Assembly: GCA_009885905.1 (NCBI GenBank) | Contig: VFJU01000165.1 | Span: 1 to 17,401, forward strand | DNA length: 17,401 nt | Source: Verrucomicrobiota bacterium | GTDB lineage: Bacteria; Verrucomicrobiota; Verrucomicrobiia; Verrucomicrobiales; Akkermansiaceae | Direction: 5' to 3' | Part shown: in pieces, positions 13,616 to 17,401 of the stretch | Layout: each line of letters opens with the position of its first letter | Position numbering within the stretch: position 1 is the stretch's first letter | Program-made: the position numbers and the translations under genes | The notes under the pieces: generated by a model | Database searches by the model: none | What the model saw: the letters and a program-made list of their open reading frames with translations, nothing else | What the model was told of the DNA's origin: nothing

Positions 13616-16600
13616 TTACGAGTCCAGCCTGAGGGCGGCTTTTTGCGCGGCACTTTTTGCTTCGGACTTTATATCGCTTGCCCCGTCGTCTGCGGTGAGG
13701 CGCATTCCCACAGGTTTTGAGATGCCGAACTCCTCCATCGTCACGCCATACATCACATCGGCACGGGCCATGGTGCGCTTGGAATGGGTCACGATAATGA
13801 ATTGTGAGTTGTCGATGAAGCGGTCGAGCACTTTAACGAAGCGGTTAATGTTCGACTCATCAAGTGGCGCATCAAGTTCGTCGAGCACGCAGAACGGGCT
13901 AGGCTTGATCATGTAGATCGAGAATAACAAGGCAACGGCGGTCATCGAGCGTTCGCCACCGGATAGAAGTGTGATCGACTGCAATTTCTTGCCGGGAGGC
14001 TTGGCGGTAATGTCGATTCCTGACTCCAATGGATCATTTTCATCTAACAAATTCAAGTCAGCCTCGCCTTTTTCACCGAAGAGTTCCTTGAACATCTCGC
14101 GGAAGTTGATTTTGACTTGAGCAAAAGTCTCGGCGAAGAGGCGCTGGGTTTCGATGTTGATTCGGTCGATGACTTCGAGAAGTTCGGATTTCGAGTTGAC
14201 GAGATCGTCGTGCTGGTTCTTGAGGAAATTGTAGCGTTCCTCCAGTTCATCGAACTCCTCGATGGCGTCCAAATTGACTGGGCCCATTGCGTCGAGGCGG
14301 CGTTTGATATCGGAGACAATGGATTCCACGAATTCCCAATCCGGTTCACCAGTCATCTCGCCGGGAATTTCAACGTCATCGGTCGTGCCATCGACGACCA
14401 TGGTCGGCATGTCATCATCAGAATTTTCCTCGGATTCATCTCCAGTGACGATCGACTGGCGACCGCCGCGACCTTGAAGAGCTTTTTGAGAAGCAATACT
14501 GACGAGCAGGGCGTGGGCGTCTGGCTCGAAGGAGGATAGATCGATTTGGTGGCGTTCGAGGATTGTCGTGGTCAGGCTTTCGATTCGGAGCTCCAGTTTG
14601 GTGCAGGCGATCTCTTCGCGCCCTTTTTGTTCGAGTACTTTCGAGTGGTCTCTGCGTAGAGCCGCGAGCAAGGTCTCGGCGTTTTCGATAGATTCTAACA
14701 ATATATTCCGACCAGTGGAACGTGTATTGATTTCCACTTGTAAATCTTCCACCTCTGCGCGGTGAGTTTCGCACTCTTCAGATAGGCGGGCGTTCTCGCT
14801 TTGTGCGGCTTCGATGCGGCCATCGAACGAGGCGATTTCAGCTTCTCGGCGGATGGCTGCGTCGCGGAGTTCTGACAGCCGCGCCTCCATGGGTTTTTGT
14901 TGTTCCTCGGACGATTGCTTTGCACGGCGCTCCACCGCGAGTTCGGTGCGGAGTTCGTTGAGAGTTTCGACAATATCCTGTTCGCGGCGTACGACGGATT
15001 CTGATTCTGATTGCAGTCGTCGTGATTCGTTTTCCAACGATTCTAATCGTTCTCTAGCTGAGAAGAGTTCGCTTTCGAGGTGTTCGCGTCCTTCGGCGGC
15101 GGAACGTTCGCGGTTGTCGAGTTCTCCGCTTTCCCATCTAACGTTTTCCAGTTTGGTTTCGAAATTTTCAACTTCGCGAGTGGCGAGGGTGAGTTGACCT
15201 TGCAGTGTTGAAAGATCGACTTTTTGACGTTGCAGACGCTCACGAGCCACCTCGACTTCCTCGCGGAGTTGTTCGAGTTGTGATTCGAGATCGGTGACCC
15301 GTGTGCGGGCTGCGGCGTCCGTTACGGTGAGATCTGCGACCTCAGCGGCGAGGGTCCGGACTTCGTTTTGCAGTTCAAGCACTGAAGTGACACCCTCAGC
15401 TCCTGTGCCACCGCGGAGCATTCCTTCTGCGGAGAGAACCACTCCAGCGAGTGTGACAAAAGTCACACTGGGTTGAGATGCTCGGAGGCGAAGGGCGGTT
15501 GCTAGATTGGGAACGATGAGTACTTTTTCGAGTAAGCGCTCAATCACCGTGGAAATGCGACTGTCCGATTTCACGCGGTCGAGCGCCCATGCAGTGGCGC
15601 CTTCCGGCAGCGATTCCATTTGTGTGCCGGTGGAATAGCCGATGAAAGACTCCGGCAGAATCGCTGCAACGCCTAACTGTTTTTCAGTCAGGCGCGTGAT
15701 CACGGCTTCCGCCATGGCTTGATCTTGGACGAGGACGGCTTGGAGATGATTGCCGAGTGCTGCCTCGATGGCACGTGCGCAGTTATTATCCGCCTCGATA
15801 AACGAGGCGAGAACTCCGTGGATTCCGGGTTTGAAAACATCCGGTTCGCCGAGGCCCTTGAGAACATTTTGCGTACCCTTTTCGAATCCCTCGCCGCTTT
15901 CCACTAACTGGCGCACCGCGTCAAACCTAGCGGAGCGCTGGGCAAGTAATTTGTTAGAATCGATGGCTGCGGTGCGGGCGGCATCCAAGTCGCCGCGGGT
16001 GTGTTGATAGCTGCGCTCTGAGGATTGGAAATCATCGGTGAGCTCTCCTAACATCGAGCCGGTCTCATCGACCTCGCTGGAAATGCGTGCTTGTTCGGCA
16101 CGGAATTCTTCGAGTTCGAGTGTGAGGCGTTGTTGTTCGTCACCGAGTTGGCGAGCGCGTTCGCGGTTGCTTTCGAGTTGTGATAGGGCGCTCTCGATTT
16201 TTGCCTGCATCGCTGCGATGACCGTCTGGGTTCGGTTCGCCTCACCGCGGCTTTCGCGGAGAGATGTTTCGATGTTTTCGCGTTCCTCGCGGGTCCCTTT
16301 GGTGCGGGCTTCTTGCTCGGCGAGTTGGATTTCTTTTTCGGCGATAATCCGACTGAGCTGGTCGAGAGATTCGTTGGCAGCGATGAAATCGAACTCCTGT
16401 TGAGCGAGTTTTTCTCGGGTGTTAGAGATGTCTTCGTGGTTTTGGCGTATGCGAGATTCCAGTTCTGTCCTACGTTCATCGTTGAAGGCAATGCGACCCG
16501 AAGCGGAGTTGAGCGCGTTACGATGTTCGTTAAGGCGTTGGCGGAGTTCTGCGAGTTCGCCCTCGAAAATCCGTGCGGCGGTGCGGGCTTCCGTCACCGC

Positions 16601-17401
16601 CTCTTCCTTCGCTGGCAGCTGCATTTCTAACTCAGTATCGCGTACTTCAAGACCACGAATCGAAACGGATAGTTCGTCGCGCTCGGCACTGAGTTCCACA
16701 AATTTCTTGTGTCCGAGATGGCTGTCCAGCACACGAGTGTCTGCGGCGAGAGCTTGGTAGCGGCGTGCTTTGGCCACTTGGCGGCGGAGCGAGTTCATCC
16801 GACGTTCTTGTTCGGCCAGGACGTCGGAAACGCGTAGCAAGTTCGCCTCGGTAAACTCGAGTTTACGCAGTGCTTCTTTTTTCTCGCGCTTGAATTTTGT
16901 GATGCCGGCAGCCTCCTCGAAAACCGCGCGACGTTCCTCCGGCTTAGATGATAGAATCTGATCGATCTGTCCTTGCGCCATGATCGAGTAAGCGGTGCGA
17001 CCGATGCCGGTATCCATGAGCAGGTCTTGGATATCTTTCAGGCGGCAGAGTGTGCCGTTGATGCGATACTCAGAGCGGCCGTCGCGAAACACGCGGCGTG
17101 TTAGCGCGACCTCATTGAATGCGACCTTCAGCGGGCCTTCGCAGTCTGCCATGGTCAGGGTGACCTCCGCCATGCCTAGCGGTTTGCGTTTTTCGGTGCC
17201 GTTGAAAATCACGTCTGCCATTTCGCCGCCGCGCAAGGCTTTCGCGGAGGTTTCGCCGAGCACCCAGCGGATGGCGTCGACGACGTTAGACTTGCCGCAG
17301 CCGTTCGGACCGACGATGCCAGTCACGCCTTTGGCGAACTCAAAGATGGTTTTGTCCGCAAACGACTTGAAGCCTAGGATTTCGAGTGACTTGAGATACA
17401 T
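13616..17401 (-). CDS. smc: Chromosome segregation protein SMC
   Basis: SMC forms the ring-shaped ATPase core of the bacterial condensin with ScpA and ScpB, and compacts and separates chromosomes. The 1261-residue product is complete; its ATG is the last triplet of the window. In order: Walker A GPNGCGKSN (31-39), the AQGQIDQIL and FEEAAGITKFK blocks (about 140-175), a coiled-coil arm to about 500, the hinge (about 502-674, with GVLASFIEADNNCARAIEAA and a glycine-rich LRGGTGAEG), the returning coiled coil, GPVNLDAIEEF near 1043, ABC signature LLSGGERSMTA near 1148, and Walker B CVLDELDAPLDESN near 1174. It is longer than typical 1150-1200-residue SMCs, partly owing to an acidic insert at about 978-1020 (ESEENSDDD) just before the C-terminal head. 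Confidence 0.97.
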   Translation of the reverse strand: MYLKSLEILGFKSFADKTIFEFAKGVTGIVGPNGCGKSNVVDAIRWVLGETSAKALRGGEMADVIFNGTEKRKPLGMAEVTLTMADCEGPLKVAFNEVALTRRVFRDGRSEYRINGTLCRLKDIQDLLMDTGIGRTAYSIMAQGQIDQILSSKPEERRAVFEEAAGITKFKREKKEALRKLEFTEANLLRVSDVLAEQERRMNSLRRQVAKARRYQALAADTRVLDSHLGHKKFVELSAERDELSVSIRGLEVRDTELEMQLPAKEEAVTEARTAARIFEGELAELRQRLNEHRNALNSASGRIAFNDERRTELESRIRQNHEDISNTREKLAQQEFDFIAANESLDQLSRIIAEKEIQLAEQEARTKGTREERENIETSLRESRGEANRTQTVIAAMQAKIESALSQLESNRERARQLGDEQQRLTLELEEFRAEQARISSEVDETGSMLGELTDDFQSSERSYQHTRGDLDAARTAAIDSNKLLAQRSARFDAVRQLVESGEGFEKGTQNVLKGLGEPDVFKPGIHGVLASFIEADNNCARAIEAALGNHLQAVLVQDQAMAEAVITRLTEKQLGVAAILPESFIGYSTGTQMESLPEGATAWALDRVKSDSRISTVIERLLEKVLIVPNLATALRLRASQPSVTFVTLAGVVLSAEGMLRGGTGAEGVTSVLELQNEVRTLAAEVADLTVTDAAARTRVTDLESQLEQLREEVEVARERLQRQKVDLSTLQGQLTLATREVENFETKLENVRWESGELDNRERSAAEGREHLESELFSARERLESLENESRRLQSESESVVRREQDIVETLNELRTELAVERRAKQSSEEQQKPMEARLSELRDAAIRREAEIASFDGRIEAAQSENARLSEECETHRAEVEDLQVEINTRSTGRNILLESIENAETLLAALRRDHSKVLEQKGREEIACTKLELRIESLTTTILERHQIDLSSFEPDAHALLVSIASQKALQGRGGRQSIVTGDESEENSDDDMPTMVVDGTTDDVEIPGEMTGEPDWEFVESIVSDIKRRLDAMGPVNLDAIEEFDELEERYNFLKNQHDDLVNSKSELLEVIDRINIETQRLFAETFAQVKINFREMFKELFGEKGEADLNLLDENDPLESGIDITAKPPGKKLQSITLLSGGERSMTAVALLFSIYMIKPSPFCVLDELDAPLDESNINRFVKVLDRFIDNSQFIIVTHSKRTMARADVMYGVTMEEFGISKPVGMRLTADDGASDIKSEAKSAAQKAALRLDS

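Noticed and set aside
14117..14539. Plus-strand open frame (140 codons) opposite smc
   Set aside because: It is antisense to the conserved C-terminal SMC region. Its residues mirror the SMC codons and no start signal is present.
1..17401. Search for CRISPR arrays, tRNA or rRNA genes, insertion sequences and attachment sites
   Set aside because: No direct-repeat arrays, cloverleaf sequences, transposase motifs or target-site duplications were seen; all long frames are accounted for by housekeeping or unknown chromosomal genes.

Overview
The window looks like ordinary chromosomal core DNA of a Gram-negative-type bacterium. Protein style and gene content (a two-domain LOG protein, PyrR with class I dihydroorotase, near-total lack of Shine-Dalgarno sequences) suggest the Verrucomicrobiota or a related PVC lineage. 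That assignment is an inference; no rRNA or tRNA is present to confirm it. Base composition is moderate, roughly half G+C by eye. I see no insertion sequence, prophage, CRISPR array or other mobile DNA.

Layout. A minus-strand gene for a membrane-anchored coiled-coil protein (35-547) lies divergent from a long plus-strand run. That run holds a two-domain LOG-family protein (771-1844), NAD kinase (1906-2760), a secreted protein of unknown function (2788-4068), then a nucleotide-biosynthesis cluster: purD (4123-5373), pyrR (5377-5910), an unknown three-helix membrane protein (5907-6641), pyrB (6631-7566), a 258-base gap, and pyrC (7825-9105). pyrR, the membrane gene and pyrB overlap one another, so they are probably one translationally coupled unit. 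Downstream, a minus-strand GNAT-type acetyltransferase (9172-10194) is convergent with pyrC and divergent from a metallo-beta-lactamase-fold hydrolase (10399-11004). The hydrolase is followed on the plus strand by a DEAD-box-type RNA helicase with DEVD in motif II (11076-12269), ruvC (12347-12850) and lipB (12889-13512). lipB converges, across a strong bidirectional hairpin terminator, on a minus-strand smc gene (13616-17401) whose start codon is the last base triplet of the window.

Function. The genes cover NADP synthesis, purine step 2, pyrimidine steps 2 and 3 with their PRPP/UMP-sensing regulator, RNA remodelling, Holliday-junction resolution, protein lipoylation and chromosome condensation. 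No single undescribed system dominates. The items most worth a second look are: the heptamer TTGTTAG, found 13 times on the two strands against about two expected; the membrane protein embedded in the pyr cluster; the tandem LOG protein with a degenerate first half; small hairpins placed directly before start codons (purD and the ORF ahead of the hydrolase); a 41-codon ORF whose stop overlaps the hydrolase start; the DEVD helicase; and an acidic insert in SMC.
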